NCBI RefSeq assembly: GCF_030378205.1
Contig: NZ_CP127385.1
Location: 3,140,001-3,204,000, forward strand
Length of the DNA stretch: 64,000 bases
Direction of reading: 5' to 3'
Source: Bradyrhizobium sp. NP1
GTDB taxonomy: Bacteria > Pseudomonadota > Alphaproteobacteria > Rhizobiales > Xanthobacteraceae
The position numbers and the translations under genes are program-made. Shown here one piece after another: positions 51,662 to 59,837 of this stretch. Position 1 is the first letter of the stretch; every line of letters starts with the position of its first letter. The notes under the pieces were generated by a model. It was given only the letters and a program-made list of their open reading frames with translations. It was not told the DNA's origin and made no database searches.

Positions 51662-52807
51662 CTACTCGGCCGCTTCCGGCTTACACTCGTCGCGCAGCCG
51701 AAAACGCTTCACCAGCGCGGACACGGTATCGCGGAAGCCGCCATACTCCAGCTCGGAATAGGGCAGCATCGCTGCGCCAGACCAGCCCTGGCTGCGCATC
51801 TCGATGGCTTTGCGCTGCGCGCACCGGCGGACCTCGTCCCACGCGGGGTTGTCGAAGAAGTCGGTATAGGACTCGGAAAAGCGGCCTTCCTTGTCGATCG
51901 AAAAGCCGGCGCAAGAAACGATCGGCAGGCAGTACATCCCTGTCACTGGTGTATTAAGTGGCACGGGCATGAGCGGCATCACGTGCGAGCCGCGCGCATC
52001 GCCGCCCACGAAGTGCGCCTTGGCGAACGGGGAGATGATTTCCTCTGGCGCCGGGAAAATCCCCTGGTTCCGGACGATCGCGACCGGATCATCCTTGCCG
52101 GTATATTTGCCTGCGATCGAGTGCAGACGCTGCGCCGAGATGGCAACGGCGACTTTGCCATATGTTTGAGAAATGATGCGATCAATGCCGAAGCGCTCGT
52201 TGTCGCGGAGCAGCGCGGCAATGTGGTAGCTGTCCGCGGGCGCATCGAGTTCGATCACGCTGTCGCCGGCCGTGTTGTCCATGTCGATGACATGGAAACG
52301 GAATCCCTTGATCATCTGGGGCAGCATCAGCCCTGCGCAATACATGGGATCGGCAAAGGCAAGGTAGAGCGGTAGATTGTAGGCGCCGGGGCCGCATTTG
52401 TCGGCGGCGAACACCATGAAGGACTCTGCGGGTCTCGGGCCCGAGAGGCTGTGGTCGAAGCTGAGCTCGGCGACGGCCGGGCCGGCACCGCGAATGTTTC
52501 CGGAAGGCGCGTCTGCGAGAAGGTCCTGACCGGCGCCGTAGAGACCGGAAGTTTTCGCAACCGAAGTGGCCGCGAGAAACGCCTTCCACGCGAGTTGATG
52601 GATCTCGGAGCTACCTTCGCCCTTTATGTGCGTCATGATGATCGCAATGTCGTCGCCGGTATGGCAGACGAAACCGTCGATCAGCAGATCATTGCAGATC
52701 GCCTTCGCCACCTCGCGCTCGACAGTCGCCATCATGCGTGAAGACGGTTTCGTATGCCCGCCAACCGAGCCAACGTCAGCCTTGATGACTGAAAGGGTGA
52801 GTCTCAT
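51662..52807 (-). CDS. Fructose-1,6-bisphosphate aldolase/phosphatase (archaeal type)
   Basis: A 381-residue class V FBPase of the bifunctional aldolase/phosphatase kind, best known from archaea and deep-branching bacteria. The N-terminal MRLTLSVIKADVGSVGGHTK supplies metal-binding residues. HTGDDIAIIMTHIKGEGSSE carries the conserved DD pair, and FAADKCGPGAYNLPLYLAFA the later motif. I chose the ATG at 52807, with GGAG eight bases upstream. It makes fructose 6-phosphate from triose phosphates in gluconeogenesis. Its pairing with a PPi-type phosphofructokinase puts both directions of this step in one operon. Confidence 0.92.
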   Translation of the reverse strand: MRLTLSVIKADVGSVGGHTKPSSRMMATVEREVAKAICNDLLIDGFVCHTGDDIAIIMTHIKGEGSSEIHQLAWKAFLAATSVAKTSGLYGAGQDLLADAPSGNIRGAGPAVAELSFDHSLSGPRPAESFMVFAADKCGPGAYNLPLYLAFADPMYCAGLMLPQMIKGFRFHVIDMDNTAGDSVIELDAPADSYHIAALLRDNERFGIDRIISQTYGKVAVAISAQRLHSIAGKYTGKDDPVAIVRNQGIFPAPEEIISPFAKAHFVGGDARGSHVMPLMPVPLNTPVTGMYCLPIVSCAGFSIDKEGRFSESYTDFFDNPAWDEVRRCAQRKAIEMRSQGWSGAAMLPYSELEYGGFRDTVSALVKRFRLRDECKPEAAE

Positions 52808-53472
52808 GAGCGCATCTCCGACCGGCACAGCCCAACACTTCGGCCTCGGCGCTCGCTGCGCCGGGGCACGGCGCTGCTCATTCGCGGACAAAACGTCGGT
52901 CGCTGCGATAGGTTCCACGCGCCCCGTTCCACCGGTGATCGGGATCATGCAGAATTTTCCTTAGGACGGATGCGCACCATTTGCTGCGCTGCACGAGCCG
53001 GGTTGTGGTCCGACTCAGATCTCCGGCGAGGTCCGCTTGCGCGCCGCTCTTAAGGGCATACCAGACGCGCCCTGACCCGCTGGGTCTGGGGAAGGGGTGT
53101 CGTGGTGCTGGCACTACGTTAGGCGGCTGTGTGACGAGCGGCGAGACCTTTCAATTTCGACCATCTAATCCACAACAGCAGGCGGAATTTACTACCCACA
53201 GGCGGAGACCGGTTGACCGATCCCCGTCGTCAGCGCCTCTCAAAAGCTGTGGGATTGTTGTAGCTGTCGCCAAAAGTGAGAATGGGCAGGTCCATGGCCC
53301 CGAGGCGGCATCGTTCATCCATTTGATGTTGTCGAAAGGGGCAATCTCATCATGCAGCTCGCGGATATCGTACCGCTGTCATGGGCTTGCCATCGGGGCG
53401 CAGCGGCAGTGGCCTTGGCGGAACACGATCCATAGCCATGAACCTTACCTCGCAATCCGCACTCGACATGCA

Positions 53473-53500
53473 AAAGCCCTAGCTTTTCAGCTAGGGCTTT
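53473..53500. terminator. Hairpin with A/T flanks
   Basis: AAAGCCCTAGC (53473-53483) pairs perfectly with GCTAGGGCTTT (53490-53500) across a TTTTCA loop. On the minus strand the stem is followed by a T-run (GGGCTTTTG), so it may terminate leftward transcription. On the plus strand only TTT follows. Confidence 0.6.
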
Positions 53501-53511
53501 GAGCGATTGGC

Positions 53512-53561
53512 GAGATGGCATCTGCGGGTTCAGGTCCCGAGGGAGCAGGTCCCTCCATCTC
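53512..53561 (+). ncRNA. Candidate three-way-junction RNA structure
   Basis: GAGATGG (53512-53518) pairs with CCATCTC (53555-53561). They enclose two small hairpins, CGGG-TTCAGGT-CCCG (53525-53539) and AGGGA-GCAGG-TCCCT (53540-53554), stacked without unpaired bases between the last three helices. The first inner hairpin and the CATCTCCACC end look like a tRNA or tmRNA 3' half, yet no anticodon arm or tag frame is present. It could be a tRNA-like remnant or a new structured RNA; either strand is possible. Confidence 0.35.
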
Positions 53562-53685
53562 CACCTTCCTCTCCCATGTCTATGGGGAGTTCAAAGACCT
53601 CCATCAAGGAAGCCGATAACGGGGATGCTGTCCATCACTAGGAGCAGCCCCTGACTATAACCTAGTTACTTTGGCGGGGGTATCC

Positions 53686-53708
53686 AGCCAGCAAGGCTGC
53701 CCTTTTTT
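53686..53708 (+). terminator. Short stem with T6 tail
   Basis: CAGCC (53686-53690) pairs with GGCTG (53696-53700) and is followed by CC and six T residues, the form of an intrinsic terminator on the plus strand. No plus-strand protein gene precedes it, so it would end an RNA starting in 53100-53680. Confidence 0.5.
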
Positions 53709-53740
53709 GACTTTCGACTGCAATGCGCAAAAGACCAAAC

Positions 53741-53773
53741 CCCCGGGGAGCTGTAGCTTCCCGGGGCCTTTTC
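53741..53773 (+). terminator. GC-rich hairpin terminator
   Basis: CCCCGGGGAGCT (53741-53752) pairs with AGCTTCCCGGGG (53755-53766), with one non-Watson-Crick pair, followed by CCTTTT. It is a strong plus-strand terminator form, the second within 60 bases, again with no protein gene upstream. Confidence 0.65.
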
Positions 53774-54143
53774 GGAATCGTCCAGATTGGTACATCCGCA
53801 ATCCGACCTGACCCTAGACTGTCGTAGTCACTCCGCCTCGTGTGCTACATGTGGCAAGCGGTGCGCCATCGGCGAGATCTTTTCATGCTAGAAAGGTCTT
53901 GGCGGCTCGCTCCCGCTTATTCCAATCAGCGCGTCGCCGGTGCTCGACCGCCAACGCTTTGCGCGCCTGTTCGCTGGAGCAGACCAGCAACGCCAGCTCA
54001 CGTGCCTGCCGAAGATCATCGACGGGCGGTTGGCCCCGAGGCAACGGTGTCCGCCTAGCCAAACTAAGGCGTTTCAGTCTGCCGATTCGGAGGGGCGCCT
54101 CGAAGCGCGGAGGCATATCCGAACACCGTGAGGCCGGTGAGGC

Positions 54144-54518
54144 TCAGGCGAAGCCGAAATGGGCGCGCTGAGCGCCCATTTCGGTAGGGAAAGGTTTGAG
54201 CAGACCCTTGAGTTCGAGGGTCTTGGGCTGGCGACCATCGAGGATTGCCTCAACGATGTCGGGAGCCAAAAGCGTCATCCGAAGCACGCGGCAGACATAG
54301 GATTCGTTGATGCCGTCCCTATGCGAAAGCTCGGCGGCCGATGCATATAGTCCGGTTTCGATCGAACGTCGCCAGCAATAGGCCTTCGCCAGGGCGTTGA
54401 TCAAGCTGTTGTCGCATCTTGGGCGTGACGGTTGCCAGTCGTCCGCTCCATCCGGAACGACAATCTGTTTCTTGCCTCCGCTTTGCCGAAACGATACCGG
54501 AATGCTGACGACCAGCAC
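54144..54518 (-). CDS. Mobile-element-associated helix-turn-helix protein
   Basis: A protein of about 124 residues with the segment ASAAELSHRDGINESYVCRV then LRMTLLAPDIVEAILDGRQP and TLELKGLLKPFP. This is a ParB/KorB-like helix-turn-helix module I associate with small proteins next to resolvase-type recombinases in rhizobial mobile regions. The start is unclear: a GTG at 54518 begins the called frame, but the frame stays open upstream without an ATG. No recombinase is present here, so it may be a leftover. The last codons overlap a perfect hairpin at 54154. Confidence 0.6.
   Translation of the reverse strand: MLVVSIPVSFRQSGGKKQIVVPDGADDWQPSRPRCDNSLINALAKAYCWRRSIETGLYASAAELSHRDGINESYVCRVLRMTLLAPDIVEAILDGRQPKTLELKGLLKPFPTEMGAQRAHFGFA
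54154..54184. repeat. Perfect 13-bp hairpin
   Basis: CCGAAATGGGCGC (54154-54166) pairs perfectly with GCGCCCATTTCGG (54172-54184) around a five-base loop. It lies inside the 3' end of the HTH gene. There is no T-run on either side, so it is either a factor-independent pause or protection structure, or a mobile element trace. Confidence 0.75.
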
Positions 54519-54987
54519 GCGACCGTTGCGCGTGATTTGCGCCGGGCTTCTGGTTGATGGCTTTATGCCGCCTCCGCGGTTAATCCTGGCTCAACTCCTG
54601 ATGCTCCCCATTGGGAGCCTGGGGCGCGGTCAAAGGTCCACCCGGATTTTACGCGGTCAACCCGGCTGCCTGGTTCGAGGGGAAGAGGTTCAGTTAGAAA
54701 ACAAAAAGACCACCCGTCCGGTCTTGGGCGTGAAGCAGACCTTGTAGGTCGACCGGCCGGGGTCCGCTCGCGGACCCAGGGCGGTCATTCCCCTATTCCA
54801 AACCGGGTGCCGCTCATCCCATTCTGAAGCGTTAAGCTCCAGCTATTCATAGATCATCAGCCGAATTTCGAAGAGTTTTCGTGCTGACTCGACCAGATCC
54901 CGGGCTCGCAACACCCGATGCTTGCCGATTGCTTGAACAGGATATTCCCAGGATGCTTTCGGATCAGGCCTTCGAGACAAAACCAGA
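54519..54987. other. Gap with possible recombinase debris
   Basis: No gene is supported between the HTH gene and the next small protein. On the reverse strand the segment near 54685-54780 reads as a plausible protein C-terminus (YKVCFTPKTGRVVFLFSN) ending in a stop, but nothing upstream continues it. A GC-rich inverted pair GGGTCCGC / GCGGACCC occurs at 54762-54778. Confidence 0.45.
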
Positions 54988-55284
54988 TCACGGCTGTTCT
55001 TGAAGGATCGGTGCACCGAGTTCATCGAAACGAAAGAGCTGGAAGATCCGCTGGCCGTTGAAGTCGAGCACTCTCAAATCGTCGGTCTCGTGCAGATCGC
55101 TCTCGACAGCTTGAAAATGCCCGCCGTAGCGCTCCCTCGCGAGCGACACTGGAACCTCAAATGCGACGAACTTGCCAATCCCTTTGTGCTTGAGCTTCTG
55201 GAGGAGATTAGGATCGTGCAAGGACTCGTGCGACGTGAGAATGAGCAACGGACCGCTCGCCGTGAGCAGCAAATGCGATTTCAT
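54988..55284 (-). CDS. Hypothetical cytosolic 98-residue protein
   Basis: A compact soluble protein starting MKSHLLLTASGPLLILTSHE, then LLQKLKHKGIGKFVAFEVPV and RERYGGHFQAVESDLHETDD with a LRVLDFNGQRIFQLFRF end. AAGGAG lies seven bases before the ATG at 55284. I recall related small proteins in rhizobia but no function. The frame continues upstream into a thioredoxin-like remnant in the same phase, which is why a longer frame exists; the strong ribosome-binding site supports the shorter start. Confidence 0.72.
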   Translation of the reverse strand: MKSHLLLTASGPLLILTSHESLHDPNLLQKLKHKGIGKFVAFEVPVSLARERYGGHFQAVESDLHETDDLRVLDFNGQRIFQLFRFDELGAPILQEQP

Positions 55285-55299
55285 CGGACGCTCCTTCGC

Positions 55300-55494
55300 G
55301 TTTGGACTGAATTCACGCGTCATGTCCAGGCTTGGTTGTACAGTGTCGCTGACATTCCCCAATATAAGCCAGTTGACCGTTGATATAGCGATTCCGGGGG
55401 CGGACATGATCTTGTACTCTTGGACGGTCCCGGGATGCTCGGTTGCATCGAGGTAAGTGACGCGCATGTCCGGGAAGTCGGGCACACATTGCAC
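55300..55494 (-). pseudogene. C-terminal remnant of a small thioredoxin-fold protein
   Basis: The reverse strand reads FPDMRVTYLDATEHPGTVQE then YKIMSAPGIAISTVNWLILG. This is the second half of a thioredoxin-like fold: a YLDATEHP strand, then the IMSAPGI segment with the cis-Pro. The redox CxxC half is absent. It lies directly upstream of the small protein gene at 54988, which may have been cotranscribed with it. The rest of the gap to 55796 shows nothing. Confidence 0.55.
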
Positions 55495-55796
55495 CTTCTA
55501 GCTCGCGCTGACGAGGTGATCGAATGAGTGTGTTCACTTCCGAAATTGGCCCGGCGAAGTGTGGACGGCGCCGACGACGTCAGGTGACGGGAGAGAACCA
55601 GAAGCGACCGGCCGACTGTCAAGACGGCCGAGATTGGCCGGTCCGGCTTACAGTCACCACCGATCAGGAATAGAATGAGCCGATGTCCGCAGCGCTCATG
55701 CCCTTAGGCGAGCTCCCGTGAGGCAGCGTGGCTCAACTTCCATCATGCCCGCCGGCAAAAACTGAGGTTTGCCCGGCGATCCATACGACGAATTCC

Positions 55797-56660
55797 ATGA
55801 CCGAACCCGCGCGTTTGGAAGGCGTTCCTGGCCGTTATTGGCACCGGCTCGAAGATGGGCGTATCCAGTGCGATGTCTGCCCGCGCTATTGCAGGCTCAA
55901 CGAAGGTCAGCGTGGCCTATGCTTCGTGCGTGGCCGGCAGGATGACCGGATCGTGCTTACGACCTACGGCCGCTCCTCGGGGTTCTGTGTCGATCCAATA
56001 GAGAAGAAGCCACTGAACCACTATCTGCCCGGAACTCCCGTGTTGTCCTTCGGCACCGCCGGATGCAATCTGACGTGCAAATTCTGCCAGAACTGGGACA
56101 TCTCCAAAGCGCGAGAACTCGACCGGCTCCAGGACACAGCGGCGCCGGAAGATATTGTCGAGGCCGCGATTGCCACGGGCTCGCGCTCCATCGCCTACAC
56201 CTACAATGATCCCGTCATCTTCCTCGAATATGCCGTGGACGTTGCAAAGGTGGCGCGCCGTCGCGGGATCAAGAACGTGGCGGTCACAGCGGGCTACATT
56301 GACGCGGCGGCTCGGGAGGAGCTTTACACCTTCATGGATGCCGCCAATGTCGACCTCAAGGCATTTACCGAGGAGTTCTACAAGCGGCTGTGCACCGGCC
56401 ATCTCGGCGCCGTCCTCGAGACGCTCGAGTATCTGAAGCAGAGGACCAAGGTCTGGTTCGAGATCACGACGCTGCTGATCCCGGGTCACAATGACAGCCC
56501 GGGGGAAGTTGGGCTCGGATGTCCTGTCAGATCGAGCGGGCTTTCCGGTCTGCTGAAGTCCTCAAAAAAGCCGCCGCTGATCTCGATCGAGGAGCACTTG
56601 CCACCTATGGGATGTGGGCCGAGGCGATGGAACAGATCCACAAATACGGCACCATGGTGA
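55797..56660 (+). pseudogene. Truncated AmmeMemoRadiSam-type radical SAM gene
   Basis: The first 237 residues are a normal AmmeMemoRadiSam radical SAM enzyme: CDVCPRYCRLNEGQRGLCFV, IEKKPLNHYLPGTPVLSFGT, the SAM cluster CNLTCKFCQNW, and VAVTAGYIDAAAREELYTFM. Family similarity stops at LLIPGHNDSPGE (about 56507), and the frame then runs through unrelated Ser/Lys/Pro-rich residues to a stop at 56660. About 100 C-terminal residues are lost. The start at ATG 55797 fits the family; a GTG at 55728 has a better ribosome-binding site. The usual MEMO and AMMECR1 partners are absent. Confidence 0.85.
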
Positions 56661-56839
56661 AATCGCCGACTGGCTATCCGATCCAATCGCCTTATCTCGC
56701 GATCGCGAACCGCCAAGCTGAAATCATGATGCGTATCGCGTCGGAATTCGGTTTTACGCCCGCAAGCCGCAGCCGGATTTCGGTTCCGGCGCCAGATCAG
56801 CTGCCGCTATTCGATTCTGCCGATGGCGAGCACGAATGA
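56519..56839 (+). pseudogene. Phage P27-family terminase small subunit, C-terminal fragment
   Basis: A 106-residue frame whose part from about 20 matches the P27 terminase small subunit C-terminus: ATYGMWAEAMEQIHKYGTMV, KSPTGYPIQSPYLAIANRQA and MMRIASEFGFTPASRSRIS. The N-terminal portion of the roughly 150-residue family is missing, replaced by sequence that joins the broken radical SAM gene. It is therefore a prophage scar. No other phage gene follows before the terminator at 56949. Confidence 0.82.
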
Positions 56840-56948
56840 CTATGCGTCGCTACTGTGACGCTTGCTAGCGAGGTAGGAGCGGACATGGCCCGCGCTGAAT
56901 GCCTCTTCCGTTCATGCCCCTCTCGGACGTGCCCGACAAAAATAAAGA

Positions 56949-56975
56949 GGGCCTGGAGGAGCCCCAGGCCCTTTT
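56949..56975. terminator. Bidirectional hairpin terminator
   Basis: GGGCCTGG pairs with CCAGGCCC around AGGAGCC, followed on the plus strand by TTTT and on the minus strand by a T-rich run (CTCTTTATTTTTG). It stands between the rightward terminase fragment and the leftward transporter gene and can stop both. Confidence 0.8.
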
Positions 56976-57000
56976 CAACAATCGGCGTTGCACCTTTGCG

Positions 57001-58326
57001 TCAGTCGTCATACTCCCTCGAAATGTCCTGGCCAGTGTAGTCAGGCATGAACGACGCCGCCACAAGGCTTACTACCGCGCAAGCGGCGATGTAGATGGAA
57101 ATCGCGTAGCCGGAGTGATAGGCGGCGAATAGGGCTGTGGCGATGAGGGGCGCCGGACCGCCGGCAATCACCGATGCAAGTTGATAGCCTAGTGAAGCAC
57201 CGCTGTAGCGCAACCGTGGCGTAAAGGCCTCTGCGATTAGAGCTGCCTGCGGCCCATATTGCATGTCGTGCGGGATGAGCGACAGCACGATTGCGATGAA
57301 CACTGCAGAGGGAATTGCGGTGTCCACCATTCCGAAATACAGGAAGCCGAACAGGCCCACTGCCGCCGCGCCGATCAGATACATCTTCCTGCGTCCGATG
57401 AGGTCGGAGATGTGGCCTGACAGCGGGATGGTGACGAACGAGACGCAAGATGCAACCAGCACTGCGCTCAGGATCAGATCGCGCGACATGTGCAAGGTGC
57501 CGACGGCGTAAGCGAAGATGAATGCGGTGAAGATGTAGAACGGCGCTTGCTCGGACATCCGCAGCAATGCCGACAGGATTATCTCCTTCGGATGCTTCTT
57601 GAAGACCTCGATGATGGGGGCCTTCTCGATCTTCCTGTTATCCAGGAGCTGCTGGAACACTGGCGTCTCAAGGATGCCAAGGCGAATCCATAGTCCGACA
57701 CCGACGAGAACGATGGAGAGCGCGAAAGGAATTCGCCAGCCCCAGGTGTTGAACTGGTCACCTGACAATTGGCTGAATGCGAGGATTGCAAGGTTTGCCA
57801 GAAAAAGGCCGCACGGCACGCCGAATTGTGGCCAGGATGCCACCAAACCGCGTTGACCGTGGGTGCGCGACCATTCCATCGCCAGCAGCACCGATCCGCC
57901 CCACTCGCCACCAACGCCGATACCCTGAAGCATCCGCAGCACCGTAAGGATGACGGCGCCCCAAATGCCGATTGATGCGTAGGTAGGCACGAATGCGATG
58001 AGGAAGGTCGCGATACCCATACACAGAAGCGTGGCGATGAGTGTCGCTTTGCGGCCGATGCGATCACCGTAGTGACCAAATATTGCGGCACCGATCGGGC
58101 GCCCGACGAAGCCGATGAAATAGGTGCCAAAGGCCGCGAGCGTCGCCGTTAACGCATCTTCGTTCGGAAAATAGAGCTTACCAAAAATAAGCCCGGCAGC
58201 AGTGCCATAAAGGAAAAAGTCGTACCACTCGATTGCGGTGCCGATGGTTGAAGCGATGACCGCCTTGCGCAACTGCGCACTATGATCAGATGCGGACAAC
58301 GTCGCATGGGTAACTGCCATAGCCAT
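57001..58326 (-). CDS. MFS transporter, metabolite:H+ symporter (MHS/ShiA-like) family
   Basis: A 441-residue inner-membrane transporter with twelve hydrophobic spans. Family marks are ASTIGTAIEWYDFFLYGTAA near the start, GHYGDRIGRKATLIATLLCM in the first cytoplasmic loop, GIGVGGEWGGSVLLAMEWSR, and SGHISDLIGRRKMYLIGAAA between the halves. MHS members import shikimate, alpha-ketoglutarate, citrate or aromatic acids with protons. The ends are intact and the stop lies 26 bases from the terminator at 56949. The substrate cannot be read from the sequence. Confidence 0.92.
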   Translation of the reverse strand: MAMAVTHATLSASDHSAQLRKAVIASTIGTAIEWYDFFLYGTAAGLIFGKLYFPNEDALTATLAAFGTYFIGFVGRPIGAAIFGHYGDRIGRKATLIATLLCMGIATFLIAFVPTYASIGIWGAVILTVLRMLQGIGVGGEWGGSVLLAMEWSRTHGQRGLVASWPQFGVPCGLFLANLAILAFSQLSGDQFNTWGWRIPFALSIVLVGVGLWIRLGILETPVFQQLLDNRKIEKAPIIEVFKKHPKEIILSALLRMSEQAPFYIFTAFIFAYAVGTLHMSRDLILSAVLVASCVSFVTIPLSGHISDLIGRRKMYLIGAAAVGLFGFLYFGMVDTAIPSAVFIAIVLSLIPHDMQYGPQAALIAEAFTPRLRYSGASLGYQLASVIAGGPAPLIATALFAAYHSGYAISIYIAACAVVSLVAASFMPDYTGQDISREYDD

Positions 58327-58661
58327 TGAATTGCCCCCTGGTTGGTTGTTTCCTTGCCCTGTGCGAACCTACTCTCAACGGCTCTTTTAGAGTGGATGCT
58401 ACAACCAGCTCACGGCAACTGAAAGGTATCTCTCCGAAGGCACTCATATTGCTGCACCGCAGGAGCATTGTGCGAAGGTCTTGTTATGGGGCACTTCTCG
58501 GAAGTGCGGTGGGACCGTCCTGCTTACCGTGCAACAGCAGACGCGGGATGCGTCGATGGTCGCCGCTAGGGTTGCTTTACCGGCCACATTAAACGCACGA
58601 GCAAGCAGACGCGGCACTGGCAAATGGCATCCCCAATCACGTCGGCAGGAGCTTATCGCCT
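58327..58661. other. Promoter gap with a small hairpin
   Basis: This is the upstream region of the transporter gene. A perfect GCACTTC-TCG-GAAGTGC hairpin lies at 58491-58507. Open frames here are short and show no domain. No gene is called. Confidence 0.5.
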
Positions 58662-58868
58662 TCAGGGCTTCGGGGCATTCTGGTCCTCGACCTTGGTAAC
58701 GGAATATCCGGCTTTGCGAAGAGCAACCAGCACAGCCTTGGCGAGATGAATACTTTCTTCGTCACTTTTCGTAACTTGGTCCCACGTCGTGCCGTGCCCC
58801 GAACTGGGATGATCAATGAAAGCGGTTTTGATGGCGCTTGTTATGACGATAAGGGCGTCTTCTGACAT
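58662..58868 (-). CDS. Conserved hypothetical 68-residue protein
   Basis: A small soluble helical protein: MSEDALIVITSAIKTAFIDH then PSSGHGTTWDQVTKSDEESI and HLAKAVLVALRKAGYSVTKV. The pattern (AIKTAFIDHP near the start, a LAKAVLVAL helix, AGYSV near the end) matches short proteins found in several copies in Bradyrhizobium genomes. No function is known. It stands alone. Confidence 0.65.
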   Translation of the reverse strand: MSEDALIVITSAIKTAFIDHPSSGHGTTWDQVTKSDEESIHLAKAVLVALRKAGYSVTKVEDQNAPKP

Positions 58869-59471
58869 CTAGGTCTCTCGCCGCTTTCCGCTAAGCGTAT
58901 CACGCTTTCGACAGGTACGATGGCTCAACGGCGCCATGCGCAAGCGTCGCAGTCGTCAGCGCCAAAACCGACCGTTACAGCTTTTGTTAGATCCCGTTCC
59001 AGCCGTCGCGGCTTTTTCGGCGCGATCGAAAGAGATGGCGACTACGACAGCAGCACTGTCTTGAAGTCGCCTCGCGGCCAGCCATGTTAGCTTAGTCGAT
59101 GAGACGCGTAGGACTTATCGACATCACGGTAGGCAACGCGGCGCGCCTTGGCGCATCGCAACGTTGCACCACGCGACGCTGCGCGTCGCACCACATCGCT
59201 ACGCAACGCGCGAGCCGCTGGGGACATCCCGGCGGCTCTCGCGCGTTTAGCGCGGACGGTCCGCCTCAAGCGCTCAAGCTCCTCTGGCTGCGAGACGGTA
59301 TGGCGTTTTTGAGGGTAACCGCCGTACAGAGGGCTGCCGACGAAATTGAATTCGCTCCGCGCAAAGATGACGATAATGCCGAAGGCGCGAGGCAAGGACC
59401 CCAGCAGACATTAGGCGAGAGCGATGGCCTCGATGACCGTCGCCGTAAACGCGGCGGCGTGAGTTGTTAAA
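58869..59471. other. Gap without a supported gene
   Basis: Frames on both strands over 59090-59470 are Arg/Ala-rich and mutually overlapping; one reverse frame contains HTVSQPEELERLRRTVRAKR, but I cannot confirm it. The segment at 59205-59250 contains a large inverted repeat (GCGCGAGCCGC mirrored by GGCGGCTCTCGCGC). Several GCGACGC / GCGTCGC mini-repeats lie just before it. Confidence 0.45.
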
Positions 59472-59837
59472 TCAAGTAGTCAGGCTCTTCTTTCGCAACA
59501 TCTCCCCGTGAGGAGGAATTCCACCGCTCATCTGCTTGGATTGTTCTGGTGTTATACCAAACTGATTTCGCAGAAATTCGGTTTGCAGTTGCATCACTTC
59601 GTTTATGTCCTTGGTATTCATTAATTTACGCACATGTTCAAAAGCTGCCTTCAGGTTCTTCTCGGTGATTGCAAGTGCCTGTTGTGCTGCGTCATTCATC
59701 GGACTCGAGACCATAGCGACGGATTTGCTTGCCGATTCCATAAATGACGAAATTGCTCTTTCAGCTTGGTCGACGCTCTTTACTGCGAAGTCGCGCACTT
59801 GTGGGGGCACTTCCATTGTCATTTTTGGGTTTGACAT
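59472..59837 (-). CDS. Phasin family protein
   Basis: A 121-residue phasin. It opens MSNPKMTMEVPPQVRDFAVK, and the helical domain continues SVDQAERAISSFMESASKSV, ALAITEKNLKAAFEHVRKLM and LQTEFLRNQFGITPEQSKQM, the typical Phasin_2 pattern. GGGGAGAG precedes the ATG at 59837. It would coat PHA granules. It is shorter than the phasin at 2410 and lacks its basic N-terminal region. It is monocistronic. Confidence 0.9.
   Translation of the reverse strand: MSNPKMTMEVPPQVRDFAVKSVDQAERAISSFMESASKSVAMVSSPMNDAAQQALAITEKNLKAAFEHVRKLMNTKDINEVMQLQTEFLRNQFGITPEQSKQMSGGIPPHGEMLRKKSLTT

Larger units (their letters stand above)
52808..54143. other. Long gap with clustered hairpins, no supported protein gene
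   Basis: No convincing coding frame was found in these 1.3 kb. It holds the promoter of the aldolase/phosphatase operon (near 52808-53000) and, from 53473 to 53773, at least five stem-loops listed separately. A reverse frame at 53883-54116 (start MPPRFEAPLRIGRLKRLSLA) is Arg-rich and lies behind the HTH gene at 54144; it is possible but unsupported. Confidence 0.5.

Noticed and set aside
53500..53565. tRNA or tmRNA gene suggested by GCGGGTTCAGGTCCCG and CATCTCCACC
   Set aside because: No anticodon arm, D arm or tag-peptide frame could be found on either strand, and the T-arm-like loop is followed by a second hairpin that breaks the acceptor geometry. It is kept only as a candidate structured RNA.
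55285..55494. Long N-terminal extension of the small protein at 54988
   Set aside because: A strong AAGGAG site supports the start at 55284, and the upstream part has its own similarity to a thioredoxin fold, so it is treated as a separate remnant.
59087..59470. Overlapping 102- and 123-codon frames on opposite strands
   Set aside because: Neither has a good ribosome-binding site or a domain I can name, and the region is built of GCGACGC-type mini-repeats.
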